DNA from: Sva-07 sp963698565
Lineage (GTDB): Bacteria; Actinomycetota; Acidimicrobiia; Acidimicrobiales; Ilumatobacteraceae
Reading direction: 5' to 3'
Assembly (NCBI GenBank): GCA_963698565.1
Contig: CAVORH010000001.1
Span: 1 to 64,000 of the forward strand
DNA length: 64,000 nucleotides
Numbering within the stretch: position 1 is the stretch's first letter; each line of letters begins with the position of its first letter. Positions 1-7,986 of this stretch are shown piece by piece. The notes under the pieces are model-generated. The model had not been told where the DNA came from, ran no database searches, and saw only the letters and a list, made by a program, of their open reading frames with translations. A program made the translations under genes and the position numbers.

Positions 1-1
1 G

Positions 2-283
2 GATCTCGTGTTCACCTCCCCCACCGGTCGACCGACAGACCCAGCCGTGTGCCGCCGAGAATTCGATGTCGTTGCGAAGAAGGCCGGACTCGACGGATGG
101 ACGCCCAACGAGCTTCGCCACTCAGCTGCCTCGCTGATGTCCGACGCCGGGATGCCCATCGAGCAGGTCGCCGATCAGCTCGGCCACAAGGACCTCCGGA
201 TGCTGCAGCGGCACTATCGCCACCGGATCCGACCAACCGTCGATGGCGGGACCGTCCTCGGCGACGTTCTCGGACGTCGATAG
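2..283 (+). CDS. Tyrosine recombinase (phage-type integrase), C-terminal part, cut by window edge
   Basis: This is the C-terminal catalytic part of a tyrosine site-specific recombinase, which cuts and rejoins DNA at attachment sites through a tyrosine nucleophile. The visible motifs are in family order: ELRHSAAS (Arg and His of the R-x-x-H box), LGHKD (second conserved His), and a Tyr in RHYRHR. The reading frame is open to the first base, so the N-terminal arm-binding and core-binding domains lie outside the window. It sits at the start of a region rich in toxin-antitoxin genes and insertion sequences, which suggests it belongs to an integrated element. Family assignment is confident. Its attachment site, and whether the full protein is intact, cannot be judged. 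Confidence 0.87.
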   Translation, partial: DLVFTSPTGRPTDPAVCRREFDVVAKKAGLDGWTPNELRHSAASLMSDAGMPIEQVADQLGHKDLRMLQRHYRHRIRPTVDGGTVLGDVLGRR

Positions 284-317
284 AGCCCGATTGTGTCGCC
301 TGGCTGGAGCCAGCGGT

Positions 318-722
318 TCAGGCGAGGATTGCGAGCCGGGGAACTCCGGCGAAGACCCCGTCAGCCGTGACGAGGGCGATGCCGACGTGAATGGCACTCG
401 CAGCAATCCACAAGTCATTGGCGTGAACGGGATCGGCCAAGGGATGGCCGGCGTTGCGGCAATCGAACCGGACAGCCGCCAGCGTCGTGAGAAGTCGGTC
501 GCTCACCGGTATCACCGTCGTCGCGGCAATGGCCCGCTCCAGCTGCGAACGTCGCGGTGAACCCCACTCGGCGACCAGCGCGCCGTATCTCAGCTCAGCG
601 ACGGTGGAAGCGGCGAGAAAGATCTGATTGCCGGTGAGCAATTCAACGTGATGCTCGAGGTCGGTACGGCGTCGCCGACTGAGCGCGGCGCTGAAAACGC
701 CGGTGTCGACAACGAGTCTCAC
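318..722 (-). CDS. vapC: VapC-like PIN-domain ribonuclease toxin
   Basis: A 134-residue PIN-domain protein, the normal size for VapC toxins, which are Mg-dependent endoribonucleases that cut specific RNAs to stop translation. The acidic active-site residues are visible in order: Asp6 in LVVDTG, Glu in TVAELRYG, Asp in NDLWIAAS, and Asp in LVTADG. The start is GTG at 722. Its first bases overlap the stop of the upstream small gene as GTGA, so the two are translationally coupled, the usual antitoxin-toxin arrangement. It lies tail-to-tail with the integrase fragment, 34 nt away. The fold is confident; that it is a toxin follows from family and context. Confidence 0.85.
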   Translation of the reverse strand: MRLVVDTGVFSAALSRRRRTDLEHHVELLTGNQIFLAASTVAELRYGALVAEWGSPRRSQLERAIAATTVIPVSDRLLTTLAAVRFDCRNAGHPLADPVHANDLWIAASAIHVGIALVTADGVFAGVPRLAILA

Positions 723-895
723 GATCGAAGCGCGGAAGCGAACGCCTCGTCCTCATCGTTCGTCAGATCCTCGATCACGAGAACGTCAGCCGACGGGAGC
801 GCGGGAGCCGCTGCCAACTCGTCCTCGGTCAGATCGCGGGGCAACAACGTGCTGCCGTGTGGCACATCACGCTGATCTGCGGCGGCGTTGCTCAT
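719..895 (-). CDS. Small acidic protein, probable antitoxin partner of VapC
   Basis: A 58-residue reading frame ending in a GTGA overlap with the vapC start. It encodes an acidic, flexible-looking protein with no obvious ribbon-helix-helix or AbrB-type DNA-binding motif: the middle reads LPRDLTEDELAAAP and the end VIEDLTNDEDEAFASALRS. Position, size, charge and coupling all fit a VapC antitoxin, which binds and blocks the PIN active site, but the sequence does not match an antitoxin family I recognise. There is no Shine-Dalgarno sequence. A promoter-like pair lies directly upstream at a spacing that suggests a leaderless mRNA. Confidence 0.7.
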   Translation of the reverse strand: MSNAAADQRDVPHGSTLLPRDLTEDELAAAPALPSADVLVIEDLTNDEDEAFASALRS

Positions 896-901
896 GCATC
901 A

Positions 902-930
902 ATGGTACGCCCCAACATCTCCCGCGTCAC
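902..930 (-). promoter_or_regulatory. Candidate leaderless promoter of the VapC antitoxin operon
   Basis: On the minus strand GTGACG (925-930) is followed after 17 nt by TACCAT (902-907), and the ATG begins 6 nt after the -10 box. This fits a sigma-70 promoter whose transcript starts at or next to the A of the start codon. It is a motif match only. Confidence 0.4.
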
Positions 931-1039
931 GCCAACGGAAATCGGGTCGTGATTACCGGGCACTGCACTGGGGCCTGATTGATGATGGGAGGGCGTTGCG
1001 GCGGTTGTCGTAGCGTTCAGAGCGCCGGTCGGCATGGCT

Positions 1040-2430
1040 CGACTAGGGCCTGTCATCCCTCGGGTTGACCTCATTACGAATGGTCTGTCGGCCGGTGTTC
1101 TGACCCGAGGTGTGGCTCGAAAGAGGCGCGAGCCCGACAACCACGAATCAGGAGTGCCCGCCTCGGTTCCCACCACCGAGACAAGGAGTACTTCCAGATG
1201 AACGTGATGATTGGCATCGATCCACACAAGGCGTCACACACCGCCGTCGTGATCGACAACACCGAGTGTGTGCTCGACGAACTGCGTGTCCGGGCGTGTT
1301 CGAAACAGGCCGACCAGCTGCGTGCGTGGGCGGCACCGTTCCCGGATCGGGTGTGGGCGATCGAGTCCGCTCGCGGGCTCGGCTATCTCCTCGCCCAGCA
1401 GCTCGTCGCCGCCGGCGAGACCGTCGTGGACGTCCCACCGGTGATGTCGACACGTACCCGCCTGTTGGGTTCCGGCAGATCGCAGAAGAACGACCCGAAC
1501 GACGCCCGTTCCGTCGCGATCGCTGCGCTCCGCAACGACGCCCTGGGCCGGGTGGTGCTCGACGATCACGCCCGAGTGTTGAAGCTGCTGGTGAAACGGC
1601 ATCGTGATCTCGGCCGGCTGAAGAACAAGTCGTCATGCCGGTTGCATGCGTTGTTGATGGAACTCGAGCCGGGCGGGATGGCCAAAGAAATGAGCGTGAC
1701 CAGGGCAAACGAGATCCTCGATCGGATCGAACCCGCCACCCAGATGACCGAGCATCGCCTCGCTGTCGCCCGCGAGACCCTCGCTGACATCGTCCACTAC
1801 GAGACACAGATGAAGGCGTCGATGAAACGACTCCGCACCGCGGTCGCCGCATCAGGGACCTCGCTGATCGACATCCGCGGTGTCGGTGTCGTGGTCGCCG
1901 CGATGATCATCGGCCACACCGGTGACATCTCACGGTTCGCGTCCGCGGCGCACTTCGCGAGCTACAACGCCACCGCCCCGATCGAAGCGTCATCGGGCGA
2001 GAACAAACGACACCGACTGAACCAGCGCGGCAACCGACAACTGAACTGGGCCATCCACGTCGCCGCTGTCACACAGCTGCGCCAGCCGTGCGCCGGGCGC
2101 GAGTACTACGACCGCAAACGCGCCGAGGGCAAGAACAGCAAGGAAGCGATCCGCGCCCTCAAGCGGCAACTCTCCAACGTGATCTACCGATCGCTGGTCG
2201 CTGACGCTCGTCGACTCGAGCAGTGATCGACAGGCCCGGGAGGACAATCAGGCACGACACGAAATCCAGCGTGACCGGCTCAACATCCTGAACGGCCGGC
2301 TCTTCGGATAGGTCACTCCCGGACCCGACCCCCAACCCTACGACGAAGCCTCCGGCTCCGCCAGAGGCAGGATCGAACGCGCCCGCAGACGCCTCAGAAA
2401 CTGGGGGTTGACACAAAGAGGCTTCGCATT
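1040..2430 (+). mobile_element. IS110-family insertion sequence (ends approximate)
   Basis: One complete IS110-type transposase gene is flanked by non-coding DNA of roughly 150-200 nt on each side. IS110 elements lack long terminal inverted repeats and insert through a DEDD/Ser recombinase guided by a structured bridge RNA encoded in a non-coding end. The upstream flank (about 1040-1197) has several G/C-rich inverted segments and is the place to look for that RNA in the IS110 subgroup. The downstream flank ends near GGGGGTTGACAC (2403-2414), resembling right ends of actinobacterial IS110 copies. The exact termini and core dinucleotide cannot be set without a second copy or an empty site, so both coordinates are estimates. 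Confidence 0.55.
1198..2226 (+). CDS. IS110-family transposase (DEDD recombinase)
   Basis: A 342-residue transposase of the normal IS110 length. The N-terminal RuvC-like DEDD domain shows Asp8 (IGIDPHK), Glu56 (WAIES), Asp99 and Asp102 (KNDPNDARS). A coiled-coil linker covers about 125-215. The C-terminal Transposase_20 domain contains GVGVVVAAMI and the serine-bearing segment PIEASSGENKRHR (Ser265/266), followed by RGNRQLN. All catalytic positions are present, so it looks functional. AAGGAG precedes the ATG. Just after the stop, the +1 frame reads on for about 28 residues of coding-like sequence, so a slightly longer C-terminus in an ancestral copy is possible. Confidence 0.95.
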   Translation: MNVMIGIDPHKASHTAVVIDNTECVLDELRVRACSKQADQLRAWAAPFPDRVWAIESARGLGYLLAQQLVAAGETVVDVPPVMSTRTRLLGSGRSQKNDPNDARSVAIAALRNDALGRVVLDDHARVLKLLVKRHRDLGRLKNKSSCRLHALLMELEPGGMAKEMSVTRANEILDRIEPATQMTEHRLAVARETLADIVHYETQMKASMKRLRTAVAASGTSLIDIRGVGVVVAAMIIGHTGDISRFASAAHFASYNATAPIEASSGENKRHRLNQRGNRQLNWAIHVAAVTQLRQPCAGREYYDRKRAEGKNSKEAIRALKRQLSNVIYRSLVADARRLEQ

Positions 2431-2824
2431 GTGGCGCGCCAGTTCGATCGTCGACTGGATTACGGAGCGGTCGTTATGTGTGGGTCGTCGGCGAGCATCT
2501 TGCCGTATCTGCTCGCTGATTGGACGAGGAGGTCGGTGTGAATATCGAGCTTGTGGAGGGCTCGGCGCGGATGAGTGTCGAGCAACGCGCGCCGGCTCGA
2601 TGACGTGGACCCGGTGTCTGGTCAGCACGAACAGCACGTCAGCGTCCTCGGGGAGTCCGTCCGGTCTCGTTGAGGAGTTGGAACAGCAGGGGCTCGCTCG
2701 CCGACTCTCCTCGCCGTCGGGCCCACCAGACGTGGATTCTCGGGCCGATGGGGTGGACCCGTGGGCGCCTACCGACGTCAGCGCGGAGTGCGGGGACGGG
2801 GTGGCGGTTGCGTGGTCCGGTCGA
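2431..2824. other. Gene-poor stretch right of the IS110 element
   Basis: No reading frame here has recognisable similarity or a ribosome-binding site. The longer open frames on either strand are Arg-rich and low in hydrophobic residues, as expected for shadows of high-GC DNA. It may be decayed sequence next to the insertion; I see no specific feature. Confidence 0.4.
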
Positions 2825-3226
2825 TCAGTCGGTGAGTTGAGCCGGCACGGGCCGGCGACGCATCAGCAGCACGACGGCGACGACGATGGCGACGATGGTC
2901 ACTGCGGTCGCGAGCCGGATGAACGCCGTTGTGTCCACGAAGAGACCGGGCACGATCGACAGACCGAGGACGATGAGCGCAGCGACGTCGATGCGGATCA
3001 GTCGCCGGTTCCCCGAGTTCCAGGCGAGCATCGCGCACACGACTGGCACCATGCCGATCGCCACGCCGACCAGGATCACTGCCAGACCCGGGTCGTCCTC
3101 GCCCCAGTCGATGTCGGGGTGGAGGTAGATGAGTTGGCTCAGGCCGATGATGGCGGAGAGCAGCAGTCCTGCGCGAACGGTCGTTGCCGGCGCTTGTTGG
3201 GTCGGGTTGTCGGTGAGAGTGGTCAT
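2825..3226 (-). CDS. Small integral membrane protein of unknown function
   Basis: A 133-residue protein with about four hydrophobic helices (around residues 18-34, 46-68, 80-96 and 103-121), a short acidic loop (HPDIDWGEDDPG) between the first two, and a basic end after MRRRPVP. The start is set by a strong AGGAGG six bases before ATG at 3226. I do not recognise the family. It is transcribed divergently from a two-component system whose response regulator starts 178 bp away, a layout often seen when the regulator controls its neighbour. It could therefore be a target or accessory of that system, which is inference only. Confidence 0.7.
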   Translation of the reverse strand: MTTLTDNPTQQAPATTVRAGLLLSAIIGLSQLIYLHPDIDWGEDDPGLAVILVGVAIGMVPVVCAMLAWNSGNRRLIRIDVAALIVLGLSIVPGLFVDTTAFIRLATAVTIVAIVVAVVLLMRRRPVPAQLTD

Positions 3227-3404
3227 CAGGTTCCTCCTGTGTGATGTCGCCGTGTGGGTGGCGCTCGGATATCGGTCTGCACTCTGCGCCGTGGCGCCAT
3301 CCCGCCGCCAGATGCGAAGCACCCGAGATGCTCCCGTTCGCATCGGGAGGAAGTCGGGAGGTTCTTCCCGGGTGAACGATCGTCGTGAGTGGCAACATGA
3401 TCGC

Positions 3405-4070
3405 ATGCCTGCCGACCTGCGCATCCGGATCGTCGTCGCGGACGACCATCCAGTGGTGCGGGGCGGCATCGTCGCGCTGCTCCGCACGATCGACGGACTC
3501 GATGTGGTCGGTGAGGCCGCCGATGGCGCCAGTGCCCTGGAGGCGGTGTCGGAGCACGCGCCCGACGTCGTCTTGATGGACGTGCGCATGCCGGGCATGG
3601 ACGGGATCGAGGCGACCCGCCGGATCCGGGCGATCGCACCTGACTGCCGCGTGCTGATGCTGACGATGTTCGACGACGACGCGACCTTGTTCACTGCGAT
3701 GAAGGCGGGGGCGAACGGCTATCTGCTCAAGGAGGCCGAGCCGGATGACATCGTCCGGGCGGTGCACAGCGTGATGGCCGGACAGGCGATCTTCGGCCCA
3801 GGGGTCGCGTCGAGAATGCTCGGCTACTTCGCCGAGCCGCCGACCGCGATGCCCGTCGACGATCCGTTCCCCGAACTCACCGACCGCGAGCGACTCGTCC
3901 TCGATCACCTGGCGCAGGGCTTGCGCAACGCCGAGATCGCAGCCGAGCTCTACCTCTCGCCCAAGACCGTGAGCAATCACCTGACCTCGATCTTCGCCAA
4001 GCTGCAAGTTGCCAGCCGGGGCGAGGCAATCGTGCGAGCGCGCGAAGGCGGGCTCGGCACACCGACATGA
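3405..4070 (+). CDS. NarL/LuxR-family response regulator
   Basis: A 221-residue response regulator. The receiver domain (about 5-122) has the acidic pair in VVADDHP, phosphoacceptor Asp59 in VVLMDVRMPGMDG, and conserved Lys109 in YLLKEAE. A LuxR-type helix-turn-helix (about 153-210) follows, with LTDRERLVLDHLAQG and LSPKTVSNHLTSIF. It should bind promoters as a dimer after phosphorylation by the kinase gene 10 bp downstream. ATG at 3405 begins directly before the receiver. An in-frame GTG at 3372 with GGGAGG 10 nt upstream is an alternative start that would add 11 residues. A short palindrome (about 3355-3370) lies just before that GTG and could affect expression. Confidence 0.93.
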   Translation: MPADLRIRIVVADDHPVVRGGIVALLRTIDGLDVVGEAADGASALEAVSEHAPDVVLMDVRMPGMDGIEATRRIRAIAPDCRVLMLTMFDDDATLFTAMKAGANGYLLKEAEPDDIVRAVHSVMAGQAIFGPGVASRMLGYFAEPPTAMPVDDPFPELTDRERLVLDHLAQGLRNAEIAAELYLSPKTVSNHLTSIFAKLQVASRGEAIVRAREGGLGTPT

Positions 4071-4080
4071 CCAGGCTGCA

Positions 4081-5826
4081 ATGACGGGGGTCGCGGCGGG
4101 ACTGTTCACGCTTGCGCCGGCACTCGTGATCGGCTCGTGCGGCCGTGCGCTCGTGTCGAGTCGGGCGCGGGCATCGGGCGCCTTGCTGCTGGTGATCGCA
4201 GCAGGATTGACAGCCACGGCGGTCGCATTGCTCGGCGGCTACTCGACTGCTGCGGCCTACATCGTGGGGGCGTGCCTGCTGCCGTCGTCGCTGGCGGTGC
4301 TCGCCTATCCCACGCCCACGGTGACGCATCCCATCGACTTCTGCCTGTGGGTGATCGTGGCCGGCGGTTGTGTCGTGACCCTGAGTCTCGCCATCATCGA
4401 GCCGGGTGTCTCGGGCGCCGTGGTCTCCTTCGTCTTGATTGCACTGGTAGGACACGGGTGGCGAGTGCTCGAGCGCGATCACGAACCCGACCGCATCGCC
4501 GGCCTCTGGCTCGCCTGGGCCGGACTCATCGCGTTCGTCGCCGGCGTGCCGGTCTTGGCGTTCACCCCGGCCGGAGACTGGACCATCGCGCTCGTCGCCG
4601 TCCCCTTCGCCGCTCTGGCCATCGGCATGGCTCTCGGTGTCCGCCGACCTGAACTCACCGATGTCCGTGCGCTTCTCGTGTCCACGGTCGTGATCAGCGT
4701 GGTCGCCCTCAGCTATCTGGCCGCGTTCGTTGGAACCGTCGCGTTCCTCGAACTGGTCGGGATCGACGACGTGCCGACGGGAGCGTTCGCGGTCATCGGC
4801 CTGGTGCTCGCCGCCGGCTGGCACCCGCTACGCGTCATGTTCCGCGGCCTGATCGACGAGCTCCTGTTCGGTGATCGGCCCGATCCGCTCGTGGCCGCCG
4901 CAGTGGTCGCGGACCGCATCGCCGACGACCCGCTCCTGACGCTTCGTGCGATCCGGGAGGCGCTCGTTCTCCCCTATGCGAGCATCTCAGCCAATGGCAG
5001 TCAGCTCGCCAGCTCGGGGAGAGCGGTGACCGAGGTGGTCCGACTCCCGCTGACGCTCGGCGAGAACACGATCGGTGAGATGACGGTCGGATTGCGCGTC
5101 GGCCAGGTGCACCTCTCCGCCGAGGATCAGCAGGTGCTGCGGATCGTCGGCGCCCTCCTGACGCAGTCGTTGCGGAGCCGGAATCTCGCTCAGCAGGTCG
5201 CCAACTCCAGAGCAGCGGCGATCTCGGCAATCGAGGACGAGCGCCGACGCCTCCGCCGTGACCTCCACGACGGGCTGGGTCCCACCCTGTCGGGCATCTC
5301 ACACACTGCCGCCGCAGCGCGAAACCTGATCCCGACCGATCCGGCAGCCGCCGACGAGCTCCTCGCTCAGCTCCGCGTCGACGCCACCGGCGCAGTCGGC
5401 GAGATTCGTCGCCTCGTCTACGACATGCGGCCGCCGGCGCTCGACGAACTCGGTCTCGTCGCCGCCCTCGAGCAGCAGTTCGCGGCCCTGCGGACCTCGA
5501 CCGGCAGACCCATGCACGTCACCGTGCAGACACAGGAGCTTCCGCCACTTCCGGCATCGATCGAAGTCGCCGCATACCGCATCGCCACCGAGGCCGTCAC
5601 GAACGCAGCTCGCCACAGCGACAGCAACCAAGCGTGGCTCGAACTCGAACAAGACGATGGCCACCTCGTGCTGAACGTCCGCGACCGAGGCTGCCACACC
5701 GAACCCTGGGTACCCGGCGTCGGCGTGTCGTCCATGCGAGAACGCACGTCAGAGGTCGGAGGCACCATCGAGTTCACCAACACCCCACACGGCTCAACCG
5801 TCACAGCACGCCTCCCACTCCACTGA
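4081..5826 (+). CDS. Membrane sensor histidine kinase, NarL-type (HisKA_3)
   Basis: A 581-residue histidine kinase paired with the response regulator just upstream. Residues 1 to about 265 hold eight or more hydrophobic segments with no large external loop, so it probably senses a membrane or internal signal. A GAF-like region (about 270-375) follows. The HisKA_3 dimerisation domain carries His396 in RRDLHDGLGPTL. The ATPase domain shows the N box (ATEAVTNAARHS), DRG and GVGVSSMRER. The frame could begin upstream inside the regulator gene, but ATG at 4081 puts the start before the first membrane helix and leaves a normal 10-bp operon gap. The signal is unknown. Confidence 0.93.
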   Translation: MTGVAAGLFTLAPALVIGSCGRALVSSRARASGALLLVIAAGLTATAVALLGGYSTAAAYIVGACLLPSSLAVLAYPTPTVTHPIDFCLWVIVAGGCVVTLSLAIIEPGVSGAVVSFVLIALVGHGWRVLERDHEPDRIAGLWLAWAGLIAFVAGVPVLAFTPAGDWTIALVAVPFAALAIGMALGVRRPELTDVRALLVSTVVISVVALSYLAAFVGTVAFLELVGIDDVPTGAFAVIGLVLAAGWHPLRVMFRGLIDELLFGDRPDPLVAAAVVADRIADDPLLTLRAIREALVLPYASISANGSQLASSGRAVTEVVRLPLTLGENTIGEMTVGLRVGQVHLSAEDQQVLRIVGALLTQSLRSRNLAQQVANSRAAAISAIEDERRRLRRDLHDGLGPTLSGISHTAAAARNLIPTDPAAADELLAQLRVDATGAVGEIRRLVYDMRPPALDELGLVAALEQQFAALRTSTGRPMHVTVQTQELPPLPASIEVAAYRIATEAVTNAARHSDSNQAWLELEQDDGHLVLNVRDRGCHTEPWVPGVGVSSMRERTSEVGGTIEFTNTPHGSTVTARLPLH

Positions 5827-6171
5827 GGACTGGACGAGCCCCAGCAAGCTCCCGACCCCACAGCGATGTCGCGTGCGGCGACGCACCTCCACCGAACCCT
5901 CGGGCGCAGCAAGCGCGGCACACTTCAGTCCGGCGCAGCGACCACTGCGTGAGCCAAGCGCAGACCGCATCCGACGTAGCAGTCACCACTCAAACACACA
6001 TATCACTCACGCCGAAGGCTCCACCGGCCCATCCAGTATCGGCACGTACGCGCTCGCCCGACCCGCTCGGAAATGTCGGGGCTCGAAGGCGCTCGACCGC
6101 GCCGCACTGCCGGCGATATGCGCTCGGCAACTGCAACAGTTCGTCCATCCGCATCGTGATATCGTGATGTC
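5827..6171. other. Intergenic region between kinase and toxin-antitoxin genes
   Basis: About 345 bp without a supported gene. Open frames here are Arg/Pro/Ser-rich shadows. The right end carries the repeat and promoter-like bases described for the following antitoxin. Nothing else is recognised. Confidence 0.5.
6153..6168 (+). promoter_or_regulatory. Tandem 8-bp repeat at the antitoxin start, candidate RHH operator and -10 box
   Basis: ATCGTGAT occurs twice head to tail (6153-6160 and 6161-6168), ending 3 nt before the antitoxin ATG. Ribbon-helix-helix antitoxins commonly bind adjacent short repeats of this kind to repress their own operon. TATCGT at 6160-6165 lies within the repeats, 6 nt before the ATG, so it may be a leaderless -10 box. 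There is no Shine-Dalgarno sequence. Confidence 0.45.
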
Positions 6172-6381
6172 ATGGCAAAGCAGACCACGGTTCGGTTGCC
6201 CGACGACCTCGCCGACGACGCTGAAGCAGTCGCTCGCGTGCGAGGCGGCAGCGTCAACCAGCTCATCATCGACGCACTCGCCGCCGAGATCGAACGGGTC
6301 CGCTCCGACGAAGACTTCACCGCCCGCGCCAAGAAGCTGCTCGAGCGTGACCGGGAGATCCTCGATCGCCTCGCCAAGTGA
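6172..6381 (+). CDS. Ribbon-helix-helix antitoxin-like protein
   Basis: A 69-residue protein. Its N-terminus (KQTTVRLPDDLADDAEAVAR) has the beta-strand and first-helix pattern of ribbon-helix-helix DNA-binding proteins. A charged C-terminal helix (ERDREILDRLAK) could dock into the toxin. It ends in a GTGA overlap with the Doc-type toxin gene, so the two are coupled. It is expected to neutralise the toxin and repress the operon through the tandem repeat just upstream. The pairing of RHH with Doc is inferred from position; the fold call rests on sequence pattern. Confidence 0.85.
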   Translation: MAKQTTVRLPDDLADDAEAVARVRGGSVNQLIIDALAAEIERVRSDEDFTARAKKLLERDREILDRLAK

Positions 6382-6779
6382 CCCGCTATCTCAGCCTCGC
6401 TGAGTTCTGGTACCTCGCCGAGTACGTCACCAGCATCGACGCGGCAACCCTCATCAAGGCCAGCCGGGTCGAGCTCGCCGACTCCGCGCTGCACGCGCCA
6501 CAGGCCGGCTTCGGCGACACCGACTTCTACCCGGATGTGTTCGACAAGGCCGCCGTGCTCGCGTGTCGGATCGCGTGGAATCACCCGTTGCCCGACGGCA
6601 ACAAGCGAGCAGCGTGGGCGTGTCTCGTGTTGTTCATCGACCTCAACGACGGCTCGTGGAAAGAAGGCCAGCCGAATTTCGACGATGCGGTCGAGGCGAT
6701 GTTCGCAGTGGCTGCCCGGGAGGTCGACGAGACCTGGCTCGCGAGCTGGCTTCGAGAACGAATCACCTTCCGAACCTGA
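6378..6779 (+). CDS. doc: Doc-like (Fic/Doc family) toxin
   Basis: A 133-residue protein of the death-on-curing type. Doc proteins use the Fic fold to phosphorylate EF-Tu and stop translation. The core motif HPLPDGNKRAAW (around residue 72) matches the Doc consensus H-x-F-x-D-G-N-K-R, with Leu for the usual Phe. The upstream helix ALHAPQAGFGDTDFYPD also fits. The start is GTG at 6378, overlapping the antitoxin stop. Length and motif placement indicate an intact toxin. The gene ends 663 bp before the next recognisable remnant. Confidence 0.9.
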   Translation: MTRYLSLAEFWYLAEYVTSIDAATLIKASRVELADSALHAPQAGFGDTDFYPDVFDKAAVLACRIAWNHPLPDGNKRAAWACLVLFIDLNDGSWKEGQPNFDDAVEAMFAVAAREVDETWLASWLRERITFRT

Positions 6780-7442
6780 GCCGTAGGCCACTGGTAATCA
6801 CCGGCTGAAACAGATCGCGAACAGCGCGCTTCCGGCGCACTGTGGCGGGCTACTGCTCAAGTTGACCAGCACGTAATCCCGGCAACTGTCGGCGGTTGAA
6901 GGAGTCGGCTGGAGGACGGGATTGTGAGGTGTGAATCGCCCCGGGTTCGGTGGAGGCCTCCAACAACCCCAGGGGCGATTCGCGCCACGACCGTCGCTGG
7001 TTTGCGGCCTGGGACAGCTTCGGGAGTTCAGGGCCGTCTGGGTGGTTTGCCAACCTCGATTCTCAAGCCAGAATTCCGAAGCTGCTGCTCAACGCCACGA
7101 ACCGAGGTGTGAATCCAACGCCCACCTTCCAGTGGCACGTGCAGTACGGGCAACAAGCCATTGCGGAGTGAAGGCGGCCGGCCAGAGAGGTAGACACAAC
7201 GGTCCCTGTCAATGGTGTTCTCGCGCTTGGCGAATCGCAGGCCAATGCGCCAAAGCAGCGGCAGGCTCATCCACGTGACAAGCCGATCCTGTTCGACGCA
7301 AACAAAGCCGAATCCTACGTAATCCCCCGGATAGCCGAACCTCGATCGGACAGGACTGGTCGGCACGATCATCCACACCCCAAGCCGGGCAGTCTCGGCA
7401 GAGGGTCTGTCCAATTTCTTGTGGGTTGGGCCGTGATGGTTG
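6780..7442. other. Gene-poor stretch between Doc toxin and IS remnants
   Basis: About 660 bp without a confident gene. One minus-strand frame (7028-7414, 128 codons) has a less Arg-rich composition than the usual shadows, with a hydrophobic start such as VWMIVPTSPV and YVGFGFVCVEQ. It has no clear ribosome-binding site or family, so I do not call it. The block is probably eroded mobile DNA. Confidence 0.35.
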
Positions 7443-7686
7443 TCATTGATCTGCCGGTTGGCCGGGGTTGGTCAGGCGGTCGCCGTAGTTGATGGTGAGC
7501 GCGTTGAGGACAGTCTTCCAGCCGTTGATCCGGCCGGTCGGGTTGTGGCGTGAGCGGACGGCGAGGTAGAGGATCTTCAATGCTGATTGCTCGGCCGGGA
7601 CAGTGTTCGCGTTGGCGGGTCGCTCTTCGGAACCGGGCGTTCAGCGACTCGATCGCGTTGGTCGAATGCACCAGCTTTCGAACATC
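7443..7686 (-). pseudogene. IS256-family (mutator-type) transposase remnant, C-terminal end
   Basis: The last part of an IS256-type transposase, in two frames. One frame carries LVHSTNAIESLNARFRRATR, the family's near-invariant helix. After a shift, another frame carries KILYLAVRSRH, NPTGRINGWKTVLNAL and TINYGDRLTNPGQ before a stop at 7443. The DDE catalytic domain is missing, so it is dead. Upstream it joins directly to an IS3-type fragment in a third frame, near 7680. Confidence 0.8.
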
Positions 7687-7795
7687 GCCGAGGCCAGCTC
7701 GACGCATGCGTTCCATCGCTTCCGGTTCAGTAGCTCGGTCTGCATCCGACCCCGGAACGACTCGATGAAGGAGGTCTCGCCAGTTGCTGGCGGGT
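7677..7795 (-). pseudogene. IS3-family transposase (orfB) remnant
   Basis: A fragment of about 35 residues reading FIESFRGRMQTELLNRKRWN then VELASAMFE. This matches the segment of IS3-family OrfB around the last catalytic Glu (usually IESFWGRMQTELLN). The rest of the integrase core is absent. It ends abruptly where IS256-type sequence begins, so one element inserted into or recombined with the other. The left limit is approximate. Confidence 0.7.
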
Positions 7796-7986
7796 CCGAC
7801 CAAGCCGACGGAGACACCGCGAGCAACGCGCACGCTGCCATGGCCTTCACCAGTTGCGGCCCTGTGCTCAGGTGGTGTGTCGATGGTTTGGGCTGCCTGC
7901 GGTCTTTCGGATACTGCTCTCGACCGTTCGCTGCGTAACGGGGTTACGGACCCTCGCCTGCAGCCTCATCCCTCCCGACGCGGAAG

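Noticed and set aside
2408..3244. Long plus-strand frame across the 2.4-3.2 kb region
   Set aside because: It is antisense to a membrane protein with a strong ribosome-binding site and has Asp/His/Arg-rich shadow composition.
4009..4080. Upstream start for the histidine kinase inside the response regulator gene
   Set aside because: It would add a charged 24-residue stretch before the first membrane helix; the ATG at 4081 gives normal spacing.
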